NCBI GenBank assembly: GCA_039805565.1 | Contig: JBDLTZ010000260.1 | Location: 1 to 41,318, forward strand | DNA length: 41,318 nucleotides | Source: CALJIC01 sp039805565 | GTDB taxonomy: Bacteria; Chloroflexota; Chloroflexia; Chloroflexales; Roseiflexaceae | Direction of reading: 5' to 3' | Part shown: positions 16,568 through 24,354 of the stretch, piece by piece | Numbering within the stretch: position 1 is the stretch's first letter | Layout: each line of letters starts with the position of its first letter | Notes under the pieces: generated by a model | The model's input: only the letters and a program-made list of their open reading frames with translations | What the model was told of the DNA's origin: nothing | Database searches by the model: none | Translations under genes and position numbers: made by a program

Positions 16568-17758
16568 ATGTCAATGAGATGTGAGCGTGAGGCGATGATC
16601 ACTGAGCTCCCCGAGCGAGTCGCGGCCCTCCCCGGCCCCCTGCGGCAGGCCTGTGAGCGCATCTTCCACATCCGGCGCGGGGTGGGTCGAGCCATCACGC
16701 CGCCGGAGATGGAGCCGTGGGTGGAGCGCAGCTTCGGCTCGGTCGAGGCCGTGCGCGAGCAGACCGTTGTGCGGGTGCTCAACCGGCTGACGCTCGAGGA
16801 CGCGCTCTTCAACCCGCTGCGGGCGCACCGCCCGGCCGGCGCCTTCACCACCGACGAGCAGCTCGAGGCGTGGGTCGTGGGCGAGCTCGAGGGGCACGAC
16901 TTCGCCGACCCGCGCCGGCGTACCCCGGCTGACCCGTTCGGACGCATTGAGGGGCGCTTCTGCGTCAGCGCCTCGAACGTGGCCAAGTACGACGGCCTGC
17001 ACGGGCTGGTGGTGTTCCACGAGGGTCACCCGCTGCGAGTCACCCGCGAGCAGCTGGAGGACTACCTGGACGTGGCGCTGCGCTGGGTCGCGGCGGCGCA
17101 CGCCTACGACCCCTCCGCGATCTACCCGATGGTCACATGGAACTGCCTGCCGAAGAGCGGAGCGACGATTGTCCACGGCCACATGCAGGTGTCGCTCGGC
17201 CGCGGGCTGCACTACGCCCGCCCCGAGCTCTGGCGGCGGGCCGCGCAGACCTACCGGGGGGAGATGGGGCGGGAGTATTTCGAGGACCTGTTCGCTGTCC
17301 ACGCGGCGCTAGGGTTAGCCCTGCACGATGAGCAGGGGGTGCGATGCTTCGCGCACCTCACGCCGCTGCGAAACCGGGAGGTTGTGTTCTTTGCCGCCCA
17401 GTGCACAACGCGCTCAGAGGGAAGTGGGGGGAGCAGCAGCTTCACCTTGCCCGGCGGAAGCTCCTCCACGCCCTCGGTGGCCAGGCTCCTGGCCGGGCCG
17501 CTCTACGATGCGCTGCGCGGGCTGATGGACGTCCAGGGGGTGCGGGCGCTGAACCTTGGGCTGGCGCTGCCGCCGCTGGTCCCAACTGGCGAGTCCTGGC
17601 AGGGTGTCCCGGCTGTTGCGCGTATCGTGGACCGCGGCGGACCGCTCTCGCTGCGCAACGACTGGGGCGCGATGGAGCTGTTCGGCACGCCCGTAGTGAC
17701 GGCCGACCCCTTCGAGGTGGCGGCGCAGCTACGGGGGAGAGGAACAGATCGAGGGTAG
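16568..17758 (+). CDS. Galactose-1-phosphate uridylyltransferase-like (HIT-superfamily) protein
   Basis: A 396-residue protein, or 387 residues if the ATG at 16595 is the start; no start has a good Shine-Dalgarno site. The diagnostic part is WNCLPKSGATIVHGHMQVSL, with H203-x-H205-x-Q207 matching the HxHxQ nucleotidyl-transfer motif of GalT and the HIT superfamily. An earlier FCVSASNVAKYDGLHGLVVF segment resembles the first GalT half domain. Such enzymes move a nucleotidyl group between sugar phosphates; which sugar is not visible. Residues about 285-302 are Gly/Ser-rich, possibly a linker. No galactose operon surrounds it. It could also be an ADP-glucose- or diadenosine-acting relative. Confidence 0.65.
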   Translation: MSMRCEREAMITELPERVAALPGPLRQACERIFHIRRGVGRAITPPEMEPWVERSFGSVEAVREQTVVRVLNRLTLEDALFNPLRAHRPAGAFTTDEQLEAWVVGELEGHDFADPRRRTPADPFGRIEGRFCVSASNVAKYDGLHGLVVFHEGHPLRVTREQLEDYLDVALRWVAAAHAYDPSAIYPMVTWNCLPKSGATIVHGHMQVSLGRGLHYARPELWRRAAQTYRGEMGREYFEDLFAVHAALGLALHDEQGVRCFAHLTPLRNREVVFFAAQCTTRSEGSGGSSSFTLPGGSSSTPSVARLLAGPLYDALRGLMDVQGVRALNLGLALPPLVPTGESWQGVPAVARIVDRGGPLSLRNDWGAMELFGTPVVTADPFEVAAQLRGRGTDRG

Positions 17759-17828
17759 AGGAGTGCCAGGCTGACATCTGAGCACCGCACGACTGGCTGA
17801 CTACCTGTTCGTAGTACTGGCCCGTGCC

Positions 17829-17857
17829 TGGGGTGTGGAGCGCCGCCCCACACCCCA
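17829..17857. terminator. Bidirectional terminator-like stem-loop
   Basis: TGGGGTGTGG (17829-17838), a 9-nt loop and CCACACCCCA (17848-17857) form a perfect 10-bp stem in the 106-bp gap between convergent genes. It is followed by AAACC rather than a T-run. Confidence 0.55.
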
Positions 17858-17864
17858 AACCACA

Positions 17865-19085
17865 CTACGCCTCCGGTCGCTCTGCCAGCGTCACGTCCAG
17901 CTTCAGCGTTTGCCTATCGCGAAGCACGTCCAGCGTCAGTGTGTCGCCTGGCTTGTACTCGAGCAGCAGGGTGCGCAGCGTCGCCTCCTGGCCGATCGCC
18001 TTGCCGTCGAGCGCTGTGATGATGTCGCCCGGCTGGAGGCCGGCGGCGGCGGACGGGCCACTCGGGACCACCTCGCTCACCAGCGCCCCGGCCTGCACCG
18101 GCAGATTATTGTCGGCCGCAGCCTGCGAGTCGATTGTGACGTAGCTGATGCCCAGGAAGGGGTAGACCACGCGGCCAGTGGCAATCAGCTGCTCGCTGAC
18201 GCGCCGCACGATGTTGCTCGGCACCGAGAAGCCGAGCCCCTCGGCTGGGGCGCTGCTCAGGCCGCTGCCGCGCACCACCAGTGTGTTGATGCCCACCACC
18301 TCGCCGCGCAGGTTGATCAGCGGGCCGCCCGAGTTGCCGCTGTTGATCGCCGCGTCGGTCTGGATCAGCCCCTCGGGCGCGTCGCCGCCGACGTTGCGGT
18401 TCAGCGCGCTCACCACGCCCACCGTCACCGTGTTGCGGAAGTCGCCCAGCGGGCTGCCGATCGCGATCACTGTCTCGCCTGGCTGCAGCAGCGACGAGTC
18501 ACCTAGCGGCGCTATGCCCGGCACCGCGCCGTCCACCTTGATCACCGCCACATCCTGCAGCGGGTCGGTGCCCACCAGGGTCGCCTCGCGGCGCGTGCCG
18601 TCGGCGAAGATCACCGCCAGCGACGCCTGCCCCTCGACGACGTGGTTGTTGGTGATGATGTAGCCGTCCTGGCTGACGATCACGCCCGAGCCGCTGCCAC
18701 GCCGCGGCTGGTCGCCCTGGCCCGGGAAGGGGAACGGACTCGTCTCGGGGTCTGGCTGAGCGTCGGCTGACAAGGTGTTCACCACCGTCACGACCGCCGG
18801 CGACACATTCTTCACCACCTCGACTACTGGCTGACCTGAGCCCGCCGGCGCGCTGGTCGTCGGGGCGGGGAGTGCGGTTGGGGCCGGCTCCTGGGCCTGC
18901 GCTGGCTGCTCGAGGTTCACCACCGGCTCGGCCACCGGCGCGGGGGCTTGCCTGGTAACCTGTGCCATCTGCCAGCTCACGAGGGTGTAGGTCACGGCGC
19001 CGCCCAGCACCGCCCCTCCTGCCACGGCGATGAACAGCGTGAGTGCGGCGATAATCGCCAGCACAACTTTCGTCTGTCGCTCCAT
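17865..19085 (-). CDS. HtrA/DegP-type trypsin-like serine protease with one PDZ domain
   Basis: A 406-residue membrane-anchored protease. The start is the ATG at 19085, with AAGGAG six bases upstream; 23 further open codons upstream lack a site. One membrane segment (about 8-35) is followed by a Pro/Ala-rich spacer (45-85), the chymotrypsin-fold protease (about 88-290) and a PDZ domain (about 300-400). The catalytic triad is visible: H148 (TNNHVVEG), D178 (LQDVAVIKVD) and S252 (INSGNSGGPL). It degrades or refolds damaged exported proteins outside the membrane; the PDZ domain binds C-terminal peptides and controls activity. It is monocistronic, convergent with the GalT-like gene. No sigma-E-type partner is nearby. 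Confidence 0.93.
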   Translation of the reverse strand: MERQTKVVLAIIAALTLFIAVAGGAVLGGAVTYTLVSWQMAQVTRQAPAPVAEPVVNLEQPAQAQEPAPTALPAPTTSAPAGSGQPVVEVVKNVSPAVVTVVNTLSADAQPDPETSPFPFPGQGDQPRRGSGSGVIVSQDGYIITNNHVVEGQASLAVIFADGTRREATLVGTDPLQDVAVIKVDGAVPGIAPLGDSSLLQPGETVIAIGSPLGDFRNTVTVGVVSALNRNVGGDAPEGLIQTDAAINSGNSGGPLINLRGEVVGINTLVVRGSGLSSAPAEGLGFSVPSNIVRRVSEQLIATGRVVYPFLGISYVTIDSQAAADNNLPVQAGALVSEVVPSGPSAAAGLQPGDIITALDGKAIGQEATLRTLLLEYKPGDTLTLDVLRDRQTLKLDVTLAERPEA

Positions 19086-19259
19086 ATTGCTCTCCTTCGG
19101 CGCCACTCGGCCCGCTGGTGCTTCATCGTTCTCCGGCCATATCTTGGCAGACAAAGGTGAGACCTGCGTGAGCGCCGGTTTAGAGCCTGCTTAGACCTGG
19201 CTCATCGCTATCTCCGGTGTCGCTGTATCATCTTCGTATCAGGCTGTTTTCATTGTGAC

Positions 19260-19287
19260 TTGACAATCTTTCGGACTTCGCTACAAT
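19260..19287 (+). promoter_or_regulatory. Promoter for the secreted DPBB/golvesin-like protein
   Basis: TTGACA (19260-19265), a 16-base spacer and TACAAT (19282-19287) on the plus strand. The predicted start is near 19295, which leaves an unusually long leader of about 300 nt before the ATG at 19598. Confidence 0.6.
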
Positions 19288-19294
19288 GCGCCCG

Positions 19295-19597
19295 CACAAC
19301 AACAGGTTCTCGCGATACCCGAGCCACGTCAGGCTCAGTAGCGGCGGTGACCGTCGCCTCGTATCAGCGCGTGAACCAAACATCCTCGCTAGGGGGATGC
19401 GCTCGGTGCTTTGACGTGTCTGTTGACACGCCGCGCGATCGCACAGGCCGGATCACCGATCTGCGTGGAGTGATCTCCACGCGCCGGCCTGCTGAGCTGC
19501 TATCCGCAGCTTGCCCCACCACCCTTGAGCCGTATATATCATCGCTGCATCAGACAGGCGTGCTCAGGGTTCCCCGGTAGACAAGAGGAGCCAATAG
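19295..19597 (+). ncRNA. Long structured 5' leader, candidate cis-regulatory RNA
   Basis: The leader holds several perfect stems: CATCC/GGATG (19381-19399); CGTGTC-TGTT-GACACG (19415-19430); a two-tier helix CAGGCCGG/CCGGCCTG (19444-19451 with 19484-19491) enclosing GCGTGGAG-TGAT-CTCCACGC (19463-19482); and GCTGC-TATCC-GCAGC (19496-19510). No coding frame is convincing. Wall-active DPBB genes in other bacteria are often controlled by riboswitches, notably the c-di-AMP ydaO class, but I could not match its conserved core here. Confidence 0.4.
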
Positions 19598-20983
19598 ATG
19601 CAACGTTGGAGACGCTTCCCCGTCGTAGCGTCGATCGTGGTGATGGCGGCCGCGCTGCTGCCCCTGGCGCCTGCGAGCGCTGAAGAGCAGCCCGCAGCGC
19701 CTCCTCCCGCGACGACCGCCCCGGCTGAGCTTCCGCCGACGCTACAAGAGGCACCCGCACCCCCACCTCCCGCACAGCCCGCTGCGCCGACCTATCGCGT
19801 GTTCGCGACGCGCCAGGGGCTCGTAGGCCACCGCACCGCAAACGGCCACCGCATCCGCCCGCGCGATCGCTTTGTAGCCCTGCCTTCGTGGTCGGTCCTC
19901 TCCAGCCGCGGCGGCTACGAGTTTCAGGTTCGCGTCACGTACAACGGGCGCAGCGCCGTCCTCCCCGTCTGGGACGTAGGTCCCTGGAATACGCGCGACG
20001 ACTACTGGAACCCCGGCCGTCGCTACAGCGATGTGCAGGTGGGCATGCCGATGGCTCAGGCTGCGCGCCAGGGCTACAACGGCGGTCGTGATGAGTTCGG
20101 GCGTCGTATCGGGCTCCCCAACGGCATTGACATCGCCGACGGTGCGTTCTGGGATGACCTCGGCATGACCCAGAGCGACTGGGTCGAGGTGACGTTCCTC
20201 TGGCTCGGCGCTGACCCTGGCGTCTCGAACGGTGTCGTCGAGGTTGCGAGTGACGCTCGTGCCGTGATCGAGCCCGGCGCGGTCGTCGTCGATGACGGGG
20301 CGCCCGGCTACGACGCGCCTGATGGCAAGTGGTACGACGCCCCCTGCGGTCTCAATGGGCGCCACTCCTGGACGTTCGGCACCGCCGACCCGGCCGAGAG
20401 CAACACCCGCGCCTCCTGGCAGCCCCCGCTCCCCAGCGCGGCGCTCTATGAGCTCTTCGCCTTCATCCCCTCCTGCGGCGAGACGCCCACGACCGCGGCC
20501 CGGTACCGCGTCACGCACGACGGTGCCGTCACCGAGGTCACCGTCAACCAGGCTGCGTCGCTGGGGAGCTGGGTGTCGCTCGGGGTTTACCACATGGGCG
20601 ATGGCCCGGCGTCGGTCGAGCTCTCTGACTTCACTGGCGATGAGGGCAGCCCGGTGCGCTTCGACGCACTCAAGTGGATCGCGCGAGGCGACACGCTGCC
20701 CCCCGACGCACGTGTGAGCGAGGCGGCGACCTACGAGGGTGGACTGATCGTCCGCTGGGGCGGAAGTGATGACGTCAGCGGGATCGCGTCGTACGACGTG
20801 CAGGTGCGCCTTCTGCCCGACGGCGGCTGGACCGACTGGCAGATGGCGACGGCGGCGAGCGAGGCGCTGTTCGTGCCATCGGCACCGGGATTGTACGGCT
20901 TCCGCGCCCGCGCGCGGGACTGGCTCGGGCACGAGCAAACCTGGCGCGAGGCAGACGACGTCACGGCCCAGGTCGGGCCGTAG
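19598..20983 (+). CDS. Secreted wall-associated protein: DPBB-like domain, golvesin-like domain, Fn3-like domain
   Basis: A 461-residue exported protein. It starts at the ATG at 19598 after AAGAGGAG, with a signal peptide ending near PASA-EE (residue 28) and a Pro/Ala-rich spacer to about 65. Residues 66-200 look like a double-psi beta-barrel of the RlpA type (ATRQGLVGHRTANGHRI ... LPVWDVGPWNTRDDYWN ... LPNGIDIADGAFWDDLGM). Residues about 245-355 resemble the golvesin/xanthan-lyase carbohydrate-binding module (VVDDGAPGY ... RASWQPPLPSAALYELFAF ... SLGVYHMGDG ... VRFDALKWI). Residues about 365-461 resemble a fibronectin type III repeat. It probably binds or cuts wall or surface glycans outside the cell. 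It stands alone; the leader is long and structured, and a strong hairpin follows the stop. Confidence 0.75.
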   Translation: MQRWRRFPVVASIVVMAAALLPLAPASAEEQPAAPPPATTAPAELPPTLQEAPAPPPPAQPAAPTYRVFATRQGLVGHRTANGHRIRPRDRFVALPSWSVLSSRGGYEFQVRVTYNGRSAVLPVWDVGPWNTRDDYWNPGRRYSDVQVGMPMAQAARQGYNGGRDEFGRRIGLPNGIDIADGAFWDDLGMTQSDWVEVTFLWLGADPGVSNGVVEVASDARAVIEPGAVVVDDGAPGYDAPDGKWYDAPCGLNGRHSWTFGTADPAESNTRASWQPPLPSAALYELFAFIPSCGETPTTAARYRVTHDGAVTEVTVNQAASLGSWVSLGVYHMGDGPASVELSDFTGDEGSPVRFDALKWIARGDTLPPDARVSEAATYEGGLIVRWGGSDDVSGIASYDVQVRLLPDGGWTDWQMATAASEALFVPSAPGLYGFRARARDWLGHEQTWREADDVTAQVGP

Positions 20984-21021
20984 CGTGTCCGGCGTCTCAC
21001 TGTAAACATCCGCGATTCTCT

Positions 21022-21055
21022 GCGGCGAGCGGGCATCTGATAGCCCGCTCGCCGC
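21022..21055. terminator. 13-bp perfect stem-loop, probable terminator of the upstream gene
   Basis: GCGGCGAGCGGGC (21022-21034), loop ATCTGATA, GCCCGCTCGCCGC (21043-21055). It is followed by GTATAAT, the -10 box of the next gene, instead of a T-run. Its right arm overlaps the palindrome at 21051-21069, so the two hairpins are mutually exclusive. Confidence 0.6.
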
Positions 21056-21069
21056 GTATAATACGCGGC
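21051..21069. promoter_or_regulatory. Perfect 19-nt palindrome centred on the -10 box, ending at the start codon
   Basis: GCCGCGTAT-A-ATACGCGGC is an exact inverted repeat (9-bp arms, 1-nt centre) with TATAAT at 21057-21062 at its middle. It ends one base before the ATG at 21070. The -10 box is seven bases from the ATG, so transcription should start at or next to the start codon (leaderless mRNA). A repressor dimer bound here would cover the -10 box. Confidence 0.65.
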
Positions 21070-21549
21070 ATGAACTTGATTGTCGATGGTCACAACTTGA
21101 TTGGGCAGATCCCCGGGCTGAGCCTCTCCGACCCGGACGACGAGGCGCGCCTGGTGCTGCTCCTCCGTGGTTATGCCACCGGCAAACGTGGGCGCAAGGT
21201 GATCGTGGTGTTCGACCACGGCGTGTACGGCCACCCCGAGAAGCTCGATGGCTACGGTGTGACCTGCCAGTTTGCCCGGTCGCCTCAGGACGCCGACACG
21301 CAGATCATTCGCCGGCTCGACTCGCTCCGCGGTCGGCGTGATTGGGCTGTGGTCACTGCCGACCGCGAGATTGTGCGCGCTGCCGCCGACCGCAACGTGA
21401 AGGTGATTGATGCGCGCGCCTTCGCCCGCCAGCTGCGGGCGCCTCAGCCGCCCCGCACGGCTCCCTCGCTCGAGAAGCGCGAGATGCCCCCAAGTGCGGC
21501 GGAGGTCAAGGAGTGGCTGCGGCTGTTCGGCGAGCGGGACGAACCGTAG
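21070..21549 (+). CDS. NYN-domain (YacP/Rae1-like) endoribonuclease
   Basis: A 159-residue cytoplasmic protein of the PIN-like NYN superfamily. The fold is marked by MNLIVDGHNLIG (first acidic cluster, D6), VIVVFDHG, DADTQIIRRLD and WAVVTADREIV, which place the conserved acidic residues for metal-dependent RNA cleavage. YacP/Rae1-type proteins cut mRNA in the ribosome A site. A C-terminal extension of about 35 residues (PSLEKREMPPSAAEVKEWLRLF) resembles that of YacP relatives. There is no Shine-Dalgarno site and the -10 box is seven bases upstream, so it is probably translated from a leaderless mRNA. The gene downstream has its own promoter. Confidence 0.82.
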   Translation: MNLIVDGHNLIGQIPGLSLSDPDDEARLVLLLRGYATGKRGRKVIVVFDHGVYGHPEKLDGYGVTCQFARSPQDADTQIIRRLDSLRGRRDWAVVTADREIVRAAADRNVKVIDARAFARQLRAPQPPRTAPSLEKREMPPSAAEVKEWLRLFGERDEP

Positions 21550-21574
21550 CCCATCCGTTCGGCCGACACCGTGC

Positions 21575-21580
21575 TATAAT
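21575..21580 (+). promoter_or_regulatory. -10 box TATAAT of the small protein gene at 21614
   Basis: TATAAT followed by GCGGCC, with AGGAGG at 21600-21605 and the ATG at 21614. CGGCCGA copies in opposite orientation flank the box (about 21560-21588). No good -35 was seen. The extended string TATAATGCGG recurs at 25400. Confidence 0.55.
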
Positions 21581-21613
21581 GCGGCCGAGAAACGAACACA
21601 GGAGGACCCCGGA

Positions 21614-22102
21614 ATGGAACCGGGCGGCACTGAGAACCCGTCGGCGGAACTAGAGCGGCTGGCCGACGAGCAGATCAACGATCTTGACAGCGAGGCCGAG
21701 GACCGCGGCAGCCGCGCGAAAGAGCGCCGCGAGCGGGTCGTCGAGCTGTACGCGCAGGGTGCCATCCAATCTGCCGCCGACAACTACCACGCGGCCCTGG
21801 TGATGCTGTATGGCGAGGATCTGGCACACTACGAGCTCGCCAGAACCTTCGCCCGCCGCGCAGCCCAGGCCGGCGAGGGGAGGGCGTGGTCGGTCGTGGC
21901 TACGTCCTGGGACCGTGCGCTGATCGCTCGGGGAGAGCCGCAGCGCTTCGGGACCCAGTTCATTCGCGAGAACGGCCGCTGGTCGCTCGGCAGGGTCGAT
22001 GCGACGATCTCGGACGCCGAGCGCGCGATGTACGGCGTGCCCCCGCTCTGGGTCCAGCAGCAGAGCGTGGACCAACTCCAGCAGCGTGAGGACGCCGAAT
22101 AG
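21614..22102 (+). CDS. Small protein resembling DUF6624 proteins, function unknown
   Basis: A 162-residue soluble protein, very charged at the N-terminus (1-45, Glu/Arg/Asp-rich). It starts at the ATG at 21614 with AGGAGG eight bases upstream; the longer open frame overlaps the previous gene and lacks a site. The middle is a helical, repeat-like region (DNYHAALVMLYGEDLAHYELARTFARRAAQ). The C-terminal half reads RAWSVVATSWDRALIARGEPQRFGTQF ... ISDAERAMYGVPPL, a pattern I associate with DUF6624 proteins of unknown role. It lies 64 bp after the NYN gene with its own -10 box, and is followed by a good terminator. The family call is from memory of the pattern and is tentative. Confidence 0.7.
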   Translation: MEPGGTENPSAELERLADEQINDLDSEAEDRGSRAKERRERVVELYAQGAIQSAADNYHAALVMLYGEDLAHYELARTFARRAAQAGEGRAWSVVATSWDRALIARGEPQRFGTQFIRENGRWSLGRVDATISDAERAMYGVPPLWVQQQSVDQLQQREDAE

Positions 22103-22139
22103 CGGCGCAAAGGGAGCTCAGCGAGGCGCGAAGAAGGAC

Positions 22140-22173
22140 GGCGGGCGGGGGGACATCCTCCGCCCGCCTTTCT
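22140..22173 (+). terminator. Rho-independent terminator
   Basis: GGCGGGCGG (22140-22148) pairs with CCGCCCGCC (22160-22168) and is followed by TTTCT. The stem can extend inward by G-C and G-T pairs. It ends the transcript of the 21614-22102 gene. Confidence 0.8.
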
Positions 22174-22310
22174 GTGCGAGCGTCACTCGTACGTCGGCGT
22201 GGTCGTCCCGTCAGAGAGGACCAAAAGGTGAATGCACCGTGAAACCGGGGGCGCTACAATCGTGCTGAAGTGCTCACACGACGTCGCGCTCGCTCCCGGA
22301 GAACACTGCT

Positions 22311-22673
22311 ATGGTCAAAAGCGTCCCGATGAAGGACCACTCGATCGTCATCAAGCCGAAGCGGCGTGGCGCCGCGAGCGCTATTCTACTGCTGCTGCTT
22401 CTGCTGTGTGTCGGCGTGGCTGGGCTCGGCGTGGGACTGTTCGCGCCTGTCAGCCTGTCCTTCAGTCAGGAGCACGTGCTGGCGCTGGTCCACGGTGGCG
22501 TCGCGTCCTCCGAGGAGCACACCTTCGTGGATGCCTGTGCCCAGGTTGCGGGGTTCGCCGGTCCACACGCCGTCACCCGGACGGTCCGCACCACCGTTTT
22601 TCGGGACGGCACATCCCTCTCGGTGACGTTCACCAGCCGCCCCACCCCGACGATCACTCAGTGCCAGGCATGA
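22311..22673 (+). CDS. Small single-pass membrane or exported protein, function unknown
   Basis: A 120-residue protein. A Lys/Arg-rich N-terminus (1-20) precedes one strong hydrophobic segment (about 21-45), then an outside domain of about 75 residues with two Cys (DACAQ and TQCQA at the C-terminus) that could form a disulphide. The ATG at 22311 has GGAGAA nine bases upstream; a second ATG six codons in lacks a site. TACAAT at 22255-22260 is a possible -10 box. I recognise no family. It is convergent with the OmpR-type regulator, 43 bp away. Confidence 0.65.
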   Translation: MVKSVPMKDHSIVIKPKRRGAASAILLLLLLLCVGVAGLGVGLFAPVSLSFSQEHVLALVHGGVASSEEHTFVDACAQVAGFAGPHAVTRTVRTTVFRDGTSLSVTFTSRPTPTITQCQA

Positions 22674-22716
22674 AGCTGCGCGCGGCGTGCCTTTGGGAGC
22701 TGTGCCAGCGTTAGAA

Positions 22717-23400
22717 CTATGCGGAGGGGTCTTCGCGCAGGATGTAGCCAACGCCCCGCACCGTGTGGATGAGGCGCGCCTCGCCGCGCGACTCGAGCTT
22801 CTGGCGCAGGTAGCGGACGTACACCTCGATAATGTTGCTCTCGCCGCCGAAGTCGTAGCCCCAGACACGGTCGTAGATCACCTCGCGTGTCAGCACCTGC
22901 TGCGGGTTCCGCAAGAACAGCTCCAGCAGGTCGTACTCCTTCGCGGTCAGATCCACGCGCCGCTCGCCGATCTGGACCTCGTGGGCCGAGGTGTCCATCG
23001 TGAGCGGGCCGTAGCGCAGCACGCCCGCCTGGTCGTCGCGCTGGCGACGCCGAAGCTGCACGCGGATGCGCGCGAGCAACTCCTCGAAGGCGAATGGTTT
23101 GATCAGGTAGTCGTCCGCGCCGGCCTCGAGCCCCGCGACGCGGTCGGGCACGGCGTCACGGGCGGTGAGCATAATGATCGGTACGTCAGACGCGGCCCGG
23201 ATGCGGCGCGCGACCTCCAGGCCGTCCATTCCTGGCAGCATGAGATCGAGCACCACCAGCGCGGGTGGGCGCTCGCGGGCCGCGGTGATTGCGGAGGGGC
23301 CGTCCGCCGCGACTTCGACGCTGAAGCCCTCGAACGTGAGGCCGCGGCGCAGGTAGCCAGCGATCTCCGCCTCATCTTCGACAATAAGCAGCTGGGCCAT
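22717..23400 (-). CDS. OmpR/PhoB-family DNA-binding response regulator
   Basis: A 227-residue protein: receiver domain (1-118) with acidic pocket VEDEAE, phospho-acceptor D52 (VVLDLMLPGMDG), the MLTARD Thr and K101 (LIKPF), then a winged-helix domain (about 128-225) with LTAKEYDLLELFLRNPQQVLT and VRGVGYIL. The start is the ATG at 23400; upstream codons run into the promoter. It should bind direct repeats near target promoters when phosphorylated. No histidine kinase is next to it, so it is an orphan here or served by a distant kinase such as the hybrid at 9417-11846 (speculative). The promoter is at 23435-23463. Confidence 0.95.
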   Translation of the reverse strand: MAQLLIVEDEAEIAGYLRRGLTFEGFSVEVAADGPSAITAARERPPALVVLDLMLPGMDGLEVARRIRAASDVPIIMLTARDAVPDRVAGLEAGADDYLIKPFAFEELLARIRVQLRRRQRDDQAGVLRYGPLTMDTSAHEVQIGERRVDLTAKEYDLLELFLRNPQQVLTREVIYDRVWGYDFGGESNIIEVYVRYLRQKLESRGEARLIHTVRGVGYILREDPSA

Positions 23401-23434
23401 AAGCTCGTATGTGTGGAACGCGGTGCCTGCGGCT

Positions 23435-23463
23435 ATTGTAGCAGCCTCGGCACACGCCTGCAA
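23435..23463 (-). promoter_or_regulatory. Sigma-70-type promoter of the response regulator gene
   Basis: On the minus strand TTGCAG (23458-23463), 17 bases, TACAAT (23435-23440). The predicted start is near 23428, with a leader of about 28 nt. Confidence 0.6.
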
Positions 23464-23513
23464 CAGCGTGTAGGTCGCGCCGCACGCCCCCCGCTGCGCT
23501 GAAGAAGGTCTCT

Positions 23514-24263
23514 ATGAATCCGCTCGCAGATCAGGTCGCTATCGTCACTGGGGGGTCGCGCGGCATCGGCCGCGCAGTCGCGCTCGCCATCGCCGCCGCG
23601 GGCGGGCGGGTGGTCGTCAACTACCAGCGGAACGCCGCGGCTGCGCAGGAGGTCGTGGGGCGCATCGTGGCCGAGGGCGGCGACGCGCTCGCTGTGGCCG
23701 CCGATGTCGCCGACGAGGTCGCGGTGGACGCGATGCTCGACGCCTGCCTCGACCGCTGGGGCCGGCTCGACATGCTTGTCAACAACGCCGGCATCACCGC
23801 CGATGCGCCCTTCGCTCGCATGCGCGAAGAGCAGTGGCGCGCGGTGATCGACACCAACCTGACAGGGGTGTTCCTCTGCTGCCGCGCTGCGCTCCCCTCG
23901 ATGCGCGCCCGCGGCTATGGCCGGATTGTGAATATCGGCTCGCTCGCCGGCCTCGCGGGCAACCTCGGCCAGGTGAACTATGCCGCCGCCAAGGCCGGTC
24001 TCGTGGGATTCACCCGCGCCCTGGCCCGCGAGGTGGCGCTCGAGGGGATCACGGCCAATGTCGTCGCCCCGGGCTACATCGAGACCGATCTGCTCGACGC
24101 GCTCCCCGCCGCACAGCGCGCCTGGGCCCTCGACGCGATCGCTATGCGCCGATTTGGCGCCGCGGACGAGGTGGCGCCTGCGGTTGCCTTCCTGCTCTCC
24201 CCGGCTGCGTCCTACATCACTGGTCAGGTCCTCGCGATCGACGGCGGCTGGGTGATGCCCTAG
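23514..24263 (+). CDS. fabG: 3-oxoacyl-[ACP] reductase-type short-chain dehydrogenase
   Basis: A 249-residue classical SDR. The nucleotide-binding motif TGGSRGIG is at 12-19, NNAG at 90-93, and the catalytic set N115, S143, Y156, K160 (YAAAK) is complete. The C-terminus (YITGQVLAIDGGWVMP) is that of FabG-type reductases, which reduce 3-oxoacyl-ACP with NADPH in fatty-acid elongation. AAGAAGG precedes the ATG at 23514. It is not next to other fatty-acid genes, so it could instead act on acetoacetyl-CoA or another keto substrate. It is divergent from the response regulator. Confidence 0.88.
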   Translation: MNPLADQVAIVTGGSRGIGRAVALAIAAAGGRVVVNYQRNAAAAQEVVGRIVAEGGDALAVAADVADEVAVDAMLDACLDRWGRLDMLVNNAGITADAPFARMREEQWRAVIDTNLTGVFLCCRAALPSMRARGYGRIVNIGSLAGLAGNLGQVNYAAAKAGLVGFTRALAREVALEGITANVVAPGYIETDLLDALPAAQRAWALDAIAMRRFGAADEVAPAVAFLLSPAASYITGQVLAIDGGWVMP

Positions 24264-24354
24264 CCCACTGTAAGCAACCTGTCATGCACAGCCCGGGTGA
24301 TACGGTGTATCCTCCTCACGGAATATTTACCGTATTTTCACTCGAGCATTACGC

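Noticed and set aside
19295..19597. c-di-AMP (ydaO) riboswitch call
   Set aside because: The context fits, but I could not find the conserved core, so it is reported only as a structured leader.
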